This document shows positions 36,180 through 45,029 of a stretch of DNA of 64,000 bases, piece after piece (position 1 is the first letter of the stretch; every line of letters starts with the position of its first letter). This DNA is from an uncultured Bacteroidia bacterium. Its GTDB lineage: Bacteria > Bacteroidota > Bacteroidia > Bacteroidales > UBA932. The stretch covers positions 1 through 64,000 of the forward strand of contig CACYZM010000005.1 in the NCBI GenBank assembly GCA_902778855.1, in the 5' to 3' direction. Under the pieces are notes generated by a model. It made no database searches. It saw only the letters and a list, made by a program, of their open reading frames with translations, and was not told the DNA's origin. The position numbers and the translations under genes were made by a program.

Positions 36180-37044
36180 TCTTCCTTTCTGCCTGATTCT
36201 TACGCTGGCACTGCTGGTGCCGTTCCCTTTGTGGACGACACCGGCAGGAGCACAAAACATCCGCTGCACCTACACGCACCAGAAAAAAGACGATCCGGAT
36301 AAAGGATATAAAACCTATCCTGATATGCTTCTGGACATCTGCGAGGGGCGTTCACTATTCTATAACGAGCGAGAATTCGTGTACGATTCTTTGTTCTCGC
36401 TCTCTTTCGACGAGAACGGAAAGATGCTGCAAAACGAAGCCGCGGAGAAACTTTCCCGCGCGAGAAAGGCCTTCAACTGGATGACAGCCCTGGATTATCC
36501 GGCAGGAGCTTTTACGCAGTATTACGTTTTTTTTCAGACCATCATCGGAAACGGCGTGCTGGAGATGCCCGCCTGGAAACTGACAGACGAAGAGAAAGGA
36601 ATCGCCGGCTATGTCTGCCGGAAAGCGACGGCACACTATCTCGGGCGGGACTGGACGGCCTGGTTTACGGAAGAAGTTCCTTCACAGGCAGGCCCCTGGC
36701 TGCTCTGGGGCCTGCCGGGGCTGATTGTCGAAGCCCAGGATGCTGACCATTATATCCTTTTCAAGCTGACCGGCGTTGAGCCGCTGAACGACAACCATCG
36801 GGCTGTATTTCTCACGCATTGGCTGAGAAGCTACACGAACCGGTCGCATAACGTCTTTGAATACGAACTCGCGGAGGCGGAATCCGTCTATACGAAGATG
36901 CGCAGCGACATTTCCTTTGCCGTCCATATGTCGAATCCGGGCGCGAAACTAATGACAAAAGACAAGACGGGCAATATGGTTCCGCTCGAGGCGCCGCCCT
37001 ATATTCCGATGATTCCGACAGAATATTGGAAAAGCCGTAAATAA
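36166..37044 (+). CDS. GLPGLI-family exported protein
   Basis: This 292-residue protein starts at the ATG 36166 (MKSNNLPFCLILTLALL); an upstream frame extension lacks a signal sequence. The signal peptide ends near AGAQN. The family name motif appears in GPWLLWGLPGLIVEAQD, preceded by GYVCRKATAHYLGRDWTAWF as in other members. Function is unknown; the family is confined to Bacteroidetes and often sits beside TonB-dependent receptors. Its start is inside the end of the sensor-protease gene and the receptor gene follows 21 bases later, so the four genes form one operon. Confidence 0.88.
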   Translation: MKSNNLPFCLILTLALLVPFPLWTTPAGAQNIRCTYTHQKKDDPDKGYKTYPDMLLDICEGRSLFYNEREFVYDSLFSLSFDENGKMLQNEAAEKLSRARKAFNWMTALDYPAGAFTQYYVFFQTIIGNGVLEMPAWKLTDEEKGIAGYVCRKATAHYLGRDWTAWFTEEVPSQAGPWLLWGLPGLIVEAQDADHYILFKLTGVEPLNDNHRAVFLTHWLRSYTNRSHNVFEYELAEAESVYTKMRSDISFAVHMSNPGAKLMTKDKTGNMVPLEAPPYIPMIPTEYWKSRK

Positions 37045-37065
37045 CCGTTTAAAACGTTTCTAATC

Positions 37066-39684
37066 GTGTTGAAACGTTTTATCTGCCTGTTGCCGGCCCT
37101 GCTTGTCGGCTGCTGGTTTGCCGCCTTCGCCCAGACCACCGTGACGGGCGTCGTGCGCGACAAGCAGACGAAGGAACCCGTCGTAGGCGCCTTTGTCCTG
37201 GGCTTGTCCGGCCAGCAGCAGAAGTCCTACGGCTACAGCGACGGCGAGGGATATTTCAGCCTGAAAGTACCTGAGGGCGTAACGCTCCATCAACTGCGGG
37301 TGTCGATGATGGGTTTCGCTACGGAAACGCTTTCGTTGACGGCCGGAAAAACGGATGGAATCGTAGTGGAGCTCACGGAAAAACGAGCCGAACTGCGGGC
37401 GGCGCAAGTGACGGCAAGTGTCGTAGAGGAACGCGGCGACACGCTGGCCTATACGGCCGGGGCATTCAAGGACGGCACGGAACGCTCGATGGGCGAGCTG
37501 CTGGAAAAACTTCCGGGTATTACGGTCACCGCCTCCGGCGGCATCCAACACAACGGCAAATACATAGGAAAGCTATATGTGGAAGGGCTCGATCTGATGG
37601 GGGCGCAATACGGCACCGTGACCAAGAATCTGTCGGCCGATGCCATCGCCCGGGTGGAAGTCTATCAGAACCACCAGCCCATCCAGGCCTTGCAGGACCT
37701 TTCGCCGAGTGACCGGAGTGCCATCAACATCATCCTGAAGGAGAGTGTCCGAAGCACCTGGATGTTTTCGGGGGATGCTGCGATCGGCTTGCCCCCCTTC
37801 CCGCTTTTCGAGGCGCGGGCCATGCTGACCCATTTTGGCAAGAAGCGCCAGAGCCTGTTCCTTGTGAAAGGAAACAACGACGGCGGCGACATTCTCCAGG
37901 AGTTGCAGCGCCAGTCCATCCTGGGCCGCGGCCCCGGGGCCTATCTCATTACGCCGGGTGAAGTGGACGCTGACATGCGCTCCCGGTTGAATCCCGGCCG
38001 CAACTACCTGCCGTTACCCAAGGAATACTGGTACGACAATCTTTCCGGGCTGGGCACTTTCAACCACCTGGTGAAACTGGGCGAGACGCGGCAATTCAGG
38101 CTCGTGACCCAAGTGGCAGGCGAGCGGTACAACGAGGCATCCGAAAGCCTGGACGAAATTCGTTTTGCAGACGGATCCTCGCTCGCCATCCGGGAAGTGC
38201 GCCAGATGGACGACCGGCGCGGCTACTTCTCCGGCACCCTCGCCTACGAAGACAACGCGCCGCAGCACTATGTCAGCGACGAACTGACCGTCGCGGGGCA
38301 GTTGCGGGCCAACAACGCCCAGATGCTCGGCAACAGCCATCCTTATACAGAGCATTTTGATCTGCCGACGCTCAAACTGGAAAACAACCTTAAGGTAGTG
38401 CGCAGGCCGTCGGAGCGGCGGGCCCTCGAAATCAACAGCGACAGCCAGTACCGCAGCGGGCAGCACGAAGCGGTTTATACGACGGAGGGGCGGGAATACG
38501 GCCAGCATTTGCTCTTCCACGACTTTTCGGCCGATGTCCGCACCGCGCAGAACTGGAGCCGGGGAAGCCATCGCATCAGCCTGACAGGAACAGCGGCCTT
38601 GGCATATACCGGACGGGAAGCCAAGGCCAGGAACCTGCCGCTGCCGGAACCGCTCGCCGGCGTCAAGACGGAAGGATCTCTTTCTGCACTGGCCTTGCGG
38701 CCCTCAGCGCGTATTTCCGATCAAATGACGATCGGAAAGGCCGATCTTACCCTGACCCTGCCCGCCACCTTGCATTATCTGATCCTGCAAGGTAGGGACA
38801 ATGTGCTATATCCCACGGTCAACCCCTCCTTTGCGCTTCGTTGGAAGCTCTCGCAGCAAACCGAGTTGTCGGCATCGACTTCCTATGCGCTGACTCGCTC
38901 AGACACGGAGTCCTTATTGGACGCGGCGGTGATGACCTCCTGGCGGTCACTGTCCAAGGCAGACAGTCTGCGGCGCAGCGCACGCTGGAACACCCAGGCC
39001 ACCCTTCGCTGGAGTGATATGCCGACGATGTTTTTCGCCACCCTGTCGGGCTCTTACTCGGCAGGCGGCGGCAACCGGTCTTCCGCCAGCATCTGGACGG
39101 AAACGCTCTCCTACCAGTATTATCTGCCTTTGGCGACGACCACCTCGGGCTGGAGTGTCAGCGGCTCCCTGAAAAAGTACTTCGGCCTTAAAGCCTTCGT
39201 AGTGGAGTTTCAGGGCAGTTGGATGGACAACCGTATGCAGGAATATCTACAGGGCGTGCCGCTTGATTACCGGAGTTCCCAGTTGCACACGCAACTGGAT
39301 TTCACGAGCAATCCCGTGTGGTGGTTCTCGACCGTTGTTTCCAGCCGATTCGACATCAACTACGTGAACGGGGACTCTCAGCGACGGACGCGGATGACGC
39401 AAGTCGAAGGCTCGCTGCGCCTGAAGCCTGTCAAGGCGCTGTCGCTGGACGCTACGACCCATTGGCTCTGGTATGAGATCCCCGGCGTGACGGTCTCCAA
39501 CACGCCGCTGATCAAAGTCTCCGCCAGCTGGGCGCTGAAAAACGCCACGCTCTTCGTCGAGTGCCGCAATCTGCTGAACGCAACCGAATACAGCCGGGAA
39601 AGCATCTCCACCTACCACACCATCACCTCCGTCACCACCCTCCGCGGCCGGACGTTCCTCGCCGGCATCCGGATGACCCGGTAA
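37066..39684 (+). CDS. TonB-dependent receptor-like outer-membrane beta-barrel protein
   Basis: This 872-residue protein starts at GTG 37066 (or TTG 37069). A signal peptide ends near FAQTT. A carboxypeptidase-regulatory-like beta sandwich (VTGVVRDKQTKEPVVGAFVL) follows at residues 25-105. A plug-like domain (LLEKLPGITVTASGGIQHNGK, VEVYQNHQPIQAL) comes next, then a long beta-barrel. It belongs to the group that lacks a SusD partner. With the M56/TonB protease upstream it would import a small ligand, possibly a peptide or metal complex; the substrate is not apparent. It closes the BlaI operon. Confidence 0.85.
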   Translation: MLKRFICLLPALLVGCWFAAFAQTTVTGVVRDKQTKEPVVGAFVLGLSGQQQKSYGYSDGEGYFSLKVPEGVTLHQLRVSMMGFATETLSLTAGKTDGIVVELTEKRAELRAAQVTASVVEERGDTLAYTAGAFKDGTERSMGELLEKLPGITVTASGGIQHNGKYIGKLYVEGLDLMGAQYGTVTKNLSADAIARVEVYQNHQPIQALQDLSPSDRSAINIILKESVRSTWMFSGDAAIGLPPFPLFEARAMLTHFGKKRQSLFLVKGNNDGGDILQELQRQSILGRGPGAYLITPGEVDADMRSRLNPGRNYLPLPKEYWYDNLSGLGTFNHLVKLGETRQFRLVTQVAGERYNEASESLDEIRFADGSSLAIREVRQMDDRRGYFSGTLAYEDNAPQHYVSDELTVAGQLRANNAQMLGNSHPYTEHFDLPTLKLENNLKVVRRPSERRALEINSDSQYRSGQHEAVYTTEGREYGQHLLFHDFSADVRTAQNWSRGSHRISLTGTAALAYTGREAKARNLPLPEPLAGVKTEGSLSALALRPSARISDQMTIGKADLTLTLPATLHYLILQGRDNVLYPTVNPSFALRWKLSQQTELSASTSYALTRSDTESLLDAAVMTSWRSLSKADSLRRSARWNTQATLRWSDMPTMFFATLSGSYSAGGGNRSSASIWTETLSYQYYLPLATTTSGWSVSGSLKKYFGLKAFVVEFQGSWMDNRMQEYLQGVPLDYRSSQLHTQLDFTSNPVWWFSTVVSSRFDINYVNGDSQRRTRMTQVEGSLRLKPVKALSLDATTHWLWYEIPGVTVSNTPLIKVSASWALKNATLFVECRNLLNATEYSRESISTYHTITSVTTLRGRTFLAGIRMTR

Positions 39685-39805
39685 TCCGGTAATCGGCAGA
39701 ACGGGACATCAACGACTGGGGCAACTACTATTGGGCACTAACTGGGGCCTAACTGTGTCGTCGCGAGGATCCTGCGGTTTTATCTCTATTTCTTGAAACA
39801 TTTTG

Positions 39806-39863
39806 TTTGTTTGTTTCATTTTAATCCTTATCTTTGCAAAAAGATGTGAATAATTCACATCTT
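39806..39863 (+). promoter_or_regulatory. Promoter plus 23-base palindrome upstream of the AbiL-like pair
   Basis: TTTG (39806-39809), a 19-base spacer and TATCTTTG (39829-39836) match the Bacteroidetes promoter. Starting 5 bases later, AAGATGTGAAT (39841-39851), one central A, and ATTCACATCTT (39853-39863) form a perfect palindrome at and just after the expected transcript start, 22 bases before the ATG. This is the position of a repressor operator or of a 5' hairpin in the mRNA. Confidence 0.7.
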
Positions 39864-39885
39864 GATGCAAAATATCTATTTAGCC

Positions 39886-41277
39886 ATGTTACTACGATAC
39901 ACCGTTGAAAACTTTTTATCATTTAATGGGCGTGCTGTATTCTCAATGATTCCCGGAAAAGGATCCTTGAAAAAAGACCATCGATCAACACCGATTAATG
40001 ATATCTCTGCTTTGAAAGCGAGTATTATTCTGGGTGCCAATGCTTCTGGAAAATCTAACTTGATAAAGGCGATTGATTTTGGCCGAAGAATGGTTGTTAG
40101 AGGACAAAAAGATGGTCAAATACTCGATTATAAAAAGTATCGGCTTGATACAGATTCTGCCGAGAAGGACTCACGTATGGAGTTTGAGATTCAGGCAGCA
40201 GGGAAGAACTATGCATATGGTTTTGTGTTTAACAATCAATTCATTGTAGAAGAATGGCTGTACGAAATTTCACGTCGCTCTCAAAAAATGATTTTCGAGC
40301 GTAGCATGAAGAGTGATCCTATCTTTAATTTAACTCCGATGCTGAAAAAAAATGAAAAGGAGGAGGATCAGCAATTTATTCGCTTTGTAGCAAAAGGGAC
40401 TCCCGATAATCAACTTTTCCTCACAGAACTGCGAACTCGTAAAGTACAAGATAACGTATCTGACATTCAAGATGCTATGAATGTCTACAATTGGTTTTTC
40501 AATCAATTGAAAGTAATCTTCCCTAGCACTAGATACAAAGAGGGCATTCAATCAGAGATAACTGATAATGAGAAACTTCATGCCATTTATGAGGAGTTGC
40601 TTAAGTACTTCGGAACTGGTATTAGTGGCGTCAGATTAACCGAGATAGAACAAGAAAAAATGAGTATTCCCTTGGCAGCGATCGAAGACATCAAGGAGAA
40701 TTTACTTAATCTTAAATCTGAAGGAGTAAGAACAATTCTTACTGTAGATAAACTTGGTCTAAGAGATACATATATAATATCTAGAAACAGGCACAGGAAT
40801 GACATTAAGGTCGAAAAGTTTATGACAGAGCACAAAACCCAGCAAGGAGATATTGAGGTTTTTGATACTGGTGATGAATCAGACGGGACTAATCGCATTA
40901 TTGACTTTATACCGCTTATCATAGACTTACTTAAAGGTGACAATGTTTTCATCATTGATGAAATGGAGCGGAGTCTCCATCCCAATTTAACCTATGATAT
41001 TTTTGATTTGTTTTTGGATTTTGCAGCTGAAAGGAATAGCCAATTGATAGCGACTACACATGAATCTTCTCTACTTACGCAGAAACTATTTCGTAAGGAT
41101 GAAATATGGTTTGTGGTAAAAGATGATAGAGGCGCAAGTCGTATATACTCACTCGAAGACTATAATGTGCGTTTCGATAAAGAAATTCGTAGAGATTATT
41201 TGCTTGGGCGTTTCAAAGCTATCCCTCGTATTGGGAATAGGTATGAACTATCATTAAATCCTGCCGATAATGCCTAG
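39886..41277 (+). CDS. AAA-family ATPase, AbiLi/RloA-like defence protein
   Basis: This 463-residue protein starts at the ATG 39886 (MLLRYTVENFLSFNGRAVFSM). Walker A is LGANASGKSN (about residues 52-61). A long insert (about 100-330) separates it from Walker B (DNVFIIDEMERSLHP) and the switch His (IATTHESSLL), the arrangement of SMC-like AAA_15 ATPases. Paired with the RloB-like gene that overlaps it by 8 bases, it matches the two-gene AbiL abortive-infection system. The protein would sense a phage or nucleic-acid cue and activate its partner. Base composition is clearly lower in GC than the core genome, consistent with acquisition by transfer. Confidence 0.85.
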   Translation: MLLRYTVENFLSFNGRAVFSMIPGKGSLKKDHRSTPINDISALKASIILGANASGKSNLIKAIDFGRRMVVRGQKDGQILDYKKYRLDTDSAEKDSRMEFEIQAAGKNYAYGFVFNNQFIVEEWLYEISRRSQKMIFERSMKSDPIFNLTPMLKKNEKEEDQQFIRFVAKGTPDNQLFLTELRTRKVQDNVSDIQDAMNVYNWFFNQLKVIFPSTRYKEGIQSEITDNEKLHAIYEELLKYFGTGISGVRLTEIEQEKMSIPLAAIEDIKENLLNLKSEGVRTILTVDKLGLRDTYIISRNRHRNDIKVEKFMTEHKTQQGDIEVFDTGDESDGTNRIIDFIPLIIDLLKGDNVFIIDEMERSLHPNLTYDIFDLFLDFAAERNSQLIATTHESSLLTQKLFRKDEIWFVVKDDRGASRIYSLEDYNVRFDKEIRRDYLLGRFKAIPRIGNRYELSLNPADNA

Positions 41278-41953
41278 AGAGTTTATCCCTTTGATTCGCC
41301 GAGGTGGTTTTGAAAGTGCGGAGAAATTCTATATTCTTGCCTTTGAGGGTACCGTTACTGAAAGAAAGTATTTTGAGGATCTTCGAGCCTCGGAATACTT
41401 CAATGACTCAGGATTAATAGAGACAATCCCGCTTCGACGAGGGCGGCGAGATGGTAATAGCCCTGTCGATGTAAAGGCTTTACTGTCAAAAACGAAACGA
41501 GAGTACAATTTTCGTCCGACAGATGAGTTTTGGCTGATTATCGATAGAGATGATTGGGAACAAATCCACAAAATAGACCTGGACACAGTTGTGGAAGAAT
41601 GCCGTAAAGAGAATAACTTTTATATGGCATTGAGTAATCCATGTTTCGAAATATGGCTCATACTGCATTTGTCTAAACTATCCGATTTCACCGAAGAGGT
41701 GCAACAGAAGATATTTGAAAATGCTCCGGTCAGTTATAAAAAGAACTTTATAGATGTGGTACTGGCCGACCTAATCGGCGATGGTAGAGGTTATAATAAA
41801 CGTCCCAATCCGGAGGTGTTTCTTCCTCGTGTGTATGATGCAATAGCACATGCCGAAGAAATAGCGGATAACGAATCTTCATATCCAAAAGGGTTAGGAA
41901 CGGATGTATATGTGCTCGTCAAGAGAATAACAAAACAAAGAGAGACGATATAG
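41270..41953 (+). CDS. RloB/AbiLii-like effector protein
   Basis: This 227-residue protein of the RloB family has ILAFEGTVTERKYFEDLR (the Toprim-like ExxxTExxYF start), FWLIIDRDDWE (acidic DRD motif) and ALSNPCFEIWLILHLS (SNPxFExWLLLH). These acidic residues form a Toprim-like nuclease core in the family, so the protein is the probable effector of the AbiL-like pair. Its start codon lies within the end of the ATPase gene, giving translational coupling. It is AT-rich like its partner. Actual cleavage of nucleic acid is inferred from family knowledge. Confidence 0.85.
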   Translation: MPREFIPLIRRGGFESAEKFYILAFEGTVTERKYFEDLRASEYFNDSGLIETIPLRRGRRDGNSPVDVKALLSKTKREYNFRPTDEFWLIIDRDDWEQIHKIDLDTVVEECRKENNFYMALSNPCFEIWLILHLSKLSDFTEEVQQKIFENAPVSYKKNFIDVVLADLIGDGRGYNKRPNPEVFLPRVYDAIAHAEEIADNESSYPKGLGTDVYVLVKRITKQRETI

Positions 41954-41981
41954 AAAACACAAATTAAGAGAAAGAAAAATA

Positions 41982-42013
41982 TTTGCAACCAGCGCATAAA
42001 TGTTCTATATTTG
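41982..42013 (+). promoter_or_regulatory. Bacteroidetes promoter
   Basis: TTTG at 41982-41985, a 20-base spacer and TATATTTG at 42006-42013, 20 bases before the ATG of the next gene. That gene is therefore transcribed independently of the AbiL-like pair. Confidence 0.75.
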
Positions 42014-42033
42014 CAAAAAAATAACACACTCCT

Positions 42034-42423
42034 ATGGGATACAGGATCTTAAGTGCTAGTAGATTTGTAAGCAAATTGAAGGCAACGGTTCACACTTCCG
42101 GAAAGCTCGGCTTTTCAGAAGTCACAGCAAAAGAACTTGGGTTATTTAAAAACGAGGAGCACTTTGTGCAATTTGCACAAGACACCGAAGACCCATCTGT
42201 TTTATACCTAATTAACGAAACTGAAGATAACAAAGACTCCTTCAAGGTATGCAAATCAGGCGCATATTACTACATTAACGCAAAGCTAATGTTCGATTCA
42301 CTCGGTGTGGATTATACAAACAAAACCATTATTTACGACATGATTAAATCCCAAAACGAAGAAGGAGACGTTTATAGAATGACAAAGAGAGAGCTCCCAA
42401 AGTCAAAGAAGGAAGAAAAATAA
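42034..42423 (+). CDS. Hypothetical protein of a Bacteroidetes-type small family
   Basis: This 129-residue soluble protein begins SASRFVSKLKATVHTSGKLG followed by FSEVTAKELGLFKNEE. It then has DPSVLYLINE and the conserved-looking KSGAYYYINAKLMFDSLGVDYTNKTIIYD, and ends in a Lys/Glu-rich tail. The pattern (two beta-rich halves, one with a GKLGFS turn) resembles small proteins seen near accessory genes in this phylum. I know no assigned function. It has its own promoter and a hairpin (GGAGGATG/CATCCCCC, one mismatch) after the stop. Its composition matches the island, not the core genome. Confidence 0.65.
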   Translation: MGYRILSASRFVSKLKATVHTSGKLGFSEVTAKELGLFKNEEHFVQFAQDTEDPSVLYLINETEDNKDSFKVCKSGAYYYINAKLMFDSLGVDYTNKTIIYDMIKSQNEEGDVYRMTKRELPKSKKEEK

Positions 42424-42564
42424 AAACAGGAGGATGCATTGCTGACTGCCATCCCCCTGCATATGAAAAGAAATTATAAGCTTGGACACCTTTAATTTCT
42501 TTTCAAAAATAGGCATTTTCCGCCTAATTTCCAAGCAGTCGGCGTAACTTTTAATTCTTTTTAT

Positions 42565-42774
42565 ATGTATAAAAAGTATTATGTTAATGCCGTTCCTCAA
42601 GCGAACGGGGACCATGAGGTTCATTGCGAGGGCTGCTATTGGATGCCCTCAATTACTAACCGAATCTATCTGGGCTATTTTTCGTCCAGCCGAGAAGCGT
42701 TGGCTGCTGCTCGTTTGCGGTATCCTACTGCAGATGGCTGTGCGTTCTGTTGCCCGGAGATTCACAAGCACTAA
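42565..42774 (+). CDS. Small cysteine-rich hypothetical protein
   Basis: This 69-residue protein has four cysteines arranged as HCEGCYWMP (CxxC) and CAFCCPEIHKH (CxxCC). They are separated by NRIYLGYFSSSREALAAARLR, which looks like a short treble-clef or zinc-ribbon-like fold with a helix between the metal-binding knuckles. Zinc binding is inferred. It precedes the DUF2188 gene by 5 bases; such pairs of tiny proteins recur in mobile or defence-associated loci of Bacteroidetes. No promoter was identified with confidence. Confidence 0.6.
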   Translation: MYKKYYVNAVPQANGDHEVHCEGCYWMPSITNRIYLGYFSSSREALAAARLRYPTADGCAFCCPEIHKH

Positions 42775-42779
42775 TCGTT

Positions 42780-43001
42780 ATGGGTAAAAACCAACATGTT
42801 GTTCCTCATAACGGCAAGTGGGCCGTTAGAGGAGAGGGTAACAGTAGAGTTACCAGAATGTATGAAACACAGCGTCAAGCTCAATCTGCTGCGCGAGCAA
42901 TCGCGATTAAGGAGAAAAGTGAAGTTGTGATTCATAGAGCTAATGGTCAAATCCGTGACAAGGATAGTTACGGGAATGACCCTTATCCCCCCAGAGGATA
43001 A
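42780..43001 (+). CDS. DUF2188 family protein
   Basis: This 73-residue protein starts at ATG 42780 (MGKNQHVVPHNGKWAVRGEG). It matches DUF2188: HVVPHNGKWAVRGEGNSRVT, then AQSAARAIAIKEKSEVVIHRANGQIRDKDSYGNDP, the HxxDGxIRxKDSYGxDP-type ending. The fold is a small beta-alpha-beta unit; function is unknown, with members common on plasmids and genomic islands. It begins 5 bases after the cysteine-rich gene and is followed by a perfect terminator. Confidence 0.82.
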   Translation: MGKNQHVVPHNGKWAVRGEGNSRVTRMYETQRQAQSAARAIAIKEKSEVVIHRANGQIRDKDSYGNDPYPPRG

Positions 43002-43007
43002 ATCTCC

Positions 43008-43041
43008 TAATCGAGGGCGGTTTTATAATCGCCCTCGATTA
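43008..43041. terminator. Perfect 12-bp terminator hairpin
   Basis: TAATCGAGGGCG (43008-43019) pairs with CGCCCTCGATTA (43030-43041) around GTTTTATAAT. It is followed by AAA rather than a T-run on the plus strand, so it may act mainly as a processing or bidirectional stop. Confidence 0.75.
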
Positions 43042-43101
43042 AAACCCTCATACTTAACTACATCAATCCTGGCACAATTTGATAAATAAAACCAGACCAC
43101 T

Positions 43102-44376
43102 ATGAGTATTATCAAATCTATCCGATATCATTTTTCTCAGGAAGAGCCACATTCTTTAGCCTCCCTGAAACAAACTGTCTCCATTCTTTCTCACGACAAT
43201 GAGTTTGTGGACAAAGTTCTCGACTGTTTTTCGATAATGACTGATGAAAAAACTATGAAAATACCGCTTCAAATCGGTAATGTCAGGCATCTATTGGAAG
43301 ACATCTCAAAACTCGATCAACAAACAAAGAAAATCGATGTCATCATAAACTTAAAAGACATCTATCTTGAAAGAGTTTTGGATAATGACCACGTACTTTT
43401 CCATTTATACGGTATCACTGATCCTGAGCTAATTAAAGCGATCAAAGCTGATCACATAATTGTTGAATCGCAATATTCCGCTCGAACGGATATAATGGAG
43501 TACTATCAGTTTAGCAAATTCGCCAGTTTCTTGCATACGAACAATATGGACGGGTTTGCTCAACTTATATGGGAGAAGATTCGTGTCCATGCGAACAGGG
43601 AAAAGAAATGCATGGCCAGACTCATTTATCATATTGCAGAAGACAAGTATTACATCAGGGCAGTAGCCTCTGAAAGTGGGTACAAAAAATATGGCGTAAA
43701 CTTCTCTGCCCTAGTCGCCCTCCTTGCTGTAGACAAATATGTCAAAGACCATCAAGAACAAGCATTTATAGAGAGCTACGAAATTGATGACTCCCATATT
43801 ATGATGTCCATCCAATTCAATCGAAAAATACTATTGGAGGACGACATGTACTTGACGCTCAATCTCGCACTGGCGAATGACGAGATCCGCCAATCATCTG
43901 TCACACTAAACGCAGAGTTTCGAGTTGTCTATAAAAAGGACGATAAAGAGAGTGATATTATCCTCAAGCCTACTTCATATCAAAAAGAGCACGGTACCTA
44001 TTCGGAAGACATGTTGACATATTCTCATGGTATGAACGTCGAAACTGCCATTGAGAGGATCTCCGACCTTCCTGCGCTGATTGACAAGTACATCACTCTT
44101 ATCTCGAAAAATGCCATCGCAATCAAGTCCATAAAGAATCCGAAACAAGTCAAGGACTTCATCCAGCAAAGAATTCAACTCTCACGAAAAGAAGAGTTCA
44201 TTGGATACAAAGCGGCCGTTGTACAAAAGTTGGCAAGCATTGAGGTTAATTCCATTTTCGATTTGTTTGAGTTATTGAGGAGTGTCGAGGAACTCTTCGG
44301 AGATGATATCAAATCGAAAAGTTTCTGGCGTCAGAAATTGTACGATGCTCTAATAAATCGGGGCAAAGACGACTAG
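43102..44376 (+). CDS. Hypothetical protein, 424 residues, island-encoded
   Basis: The protein is soluble and without signal peptide or clear motif. The N-terminal 100 residues are helical (SLASLKQTVSILSHDNEFVDK). A central part has ESQYSARTDIMEYYQFSKFA and AEDKYYIRAVASESGYKKYG, then a beta-rich stretch (MYLTLNLALANDEIRQSSVTLN), and the C-terminus is helical (ELLRSVEELFGDDIKSKSFW). I do not recognise the family. The AT-rich composition matches the AbiL-like pair upstream, and a large hairpin follows at 44416. A phage-related or defence role is possible only by location. Confidence 0.65.
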   Translation: MSIIKSIRYHFSQEEPHSLASLKQTVSILSHDNEFVDKVLDCFSIMTDEKTMKIPLQIGNVRHLLEDISKLDQQTKKIDVIINLKDIYLERVLDNDHVLFHLYGITDPELIKAIKADHIIVESQYSARTDIMEYYQFSKFASFLHTNNMDGFAQLIWEKIRVHANREKKCMARLIYHIAEDKYYIRAVASESGYKKYGVNFSALVALLAVDKYVKDHQEQAFIESYEIDDSHIMMSIQFNRKILLEDDMYLTLNLALANDEIRQSSVTLNAEFRVVYKKDDKESDIILKPTSYQKEHGTYSEDMLTYSHGMNVETAIERISDLPALIDKYITLISKNAIAIKSIKNPKQVKDFIQQRIQLSRKEEFIGYKAAVVQKLASIEVNSIFDLFELLRSVEELFGDDIKSKSFWRQKLYDALINRGKDD

Positions 44377-44415
44377 TCCTTAATCTTTCTTCCCTCATGT
44401 TTTAGCGGCATAACA

Positions 44416-44462
44416 GATGCGCAAGTTTGCCAACCGCAAGCGGTCCGGTAAACTTGCGCATC
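44416..44462. other. 16-bp nested hairpin after the island gene
   Basis: GATGCGCAAGTTTGCC (44416-44431) pairs with GGTAAACTTGCGCATC (44447-44462) with one mismatch, and ACCGC-AA-GCGGT (44433-44444) nests inside. There is no T-run. The rest of 44377-44671 holds CGAGCGC-GTA-GCGCTCG (44558-44574) and no supported gene. Confidence 0.7.
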
Positions 44463-44671
44463 CAATTGGGATCTCACAACCGCGATGGACAGTCGCAAAT
44501 CGATAATTGTATCAGTCATTACCAGCACCACGGACAACTAGACGACCACCGTGCGGTCGAGCGCGTAGCGCTCGCGATCAACGGCGAAGCGCTGTCGTAG
44601 CCTGCGTGGAACATCAGGCCGGAGGTTACGCCTGCATCAATCCGTCTCGCACATCCTATGAGCTACTAACC

Positions 44672-45007
44672 TTACTTTACAGGTGGCATTCTGTCGAGTG
44701 CTGCCCGGACGGCTTTTTCCCATTCTTCGGAATTGTCCATGTCAAAAGCGTTCTGTTTGGGAGCACGATGAAACAGTTTATAGACAAAACGTCGAATGGG
44801 ATACCGTCGTAAATCTTCTGCTTTCAACAATGCGTAAAAGCAGCGCTCCGTCCCATCTTCAGTATATGGGAACCGTAGTGTAATCCCCCTAAAGTTTGCT
44901 GTAATGATTTCTCCTTCTTTACATTCATTTTGGTCGTTGAGTTCGGCGCCCACACTAAAGAGCAGAGAGTGACGACCATACCAAGTGGAATCATCTTTAA
45001 TACTCAT
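44672..45007 (-). CDS. Hypothetical protein
   Basis: This 111-residue protein begins MSIKDDSTWYGRHSLLFSVG and ends EEWEKAVRAALDRMPPVK. It is soluble, with a beta-rich middle (GEIITANFRGITLRFPYTEDG) and a basic helix (LRRYPIRRFVYKLFHRAP). I see no family. It lies 22 bases upstream of nothing related on its strand; the receptor gene at 45030 is transcribed in the same direction but ends before this gene begins, so this gene would be read through from the receptor. Coding status rests on the intact frame and island-like composition. Confidence 0.5.
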   Translation of the reverse strand: MSIKDDSTWYGRHSLLFSVGAELNDQNECKEGEIITANFRGITLRFPYTEDGTERCFYALLKAEDLRRYPIRRFVYKLFHRAPKQNAFDMDNSEEWEKAVRAALDRMPPVK

Positions 45008-45029
45008 ATTTGTTGTTTTCTGTGGTCAT

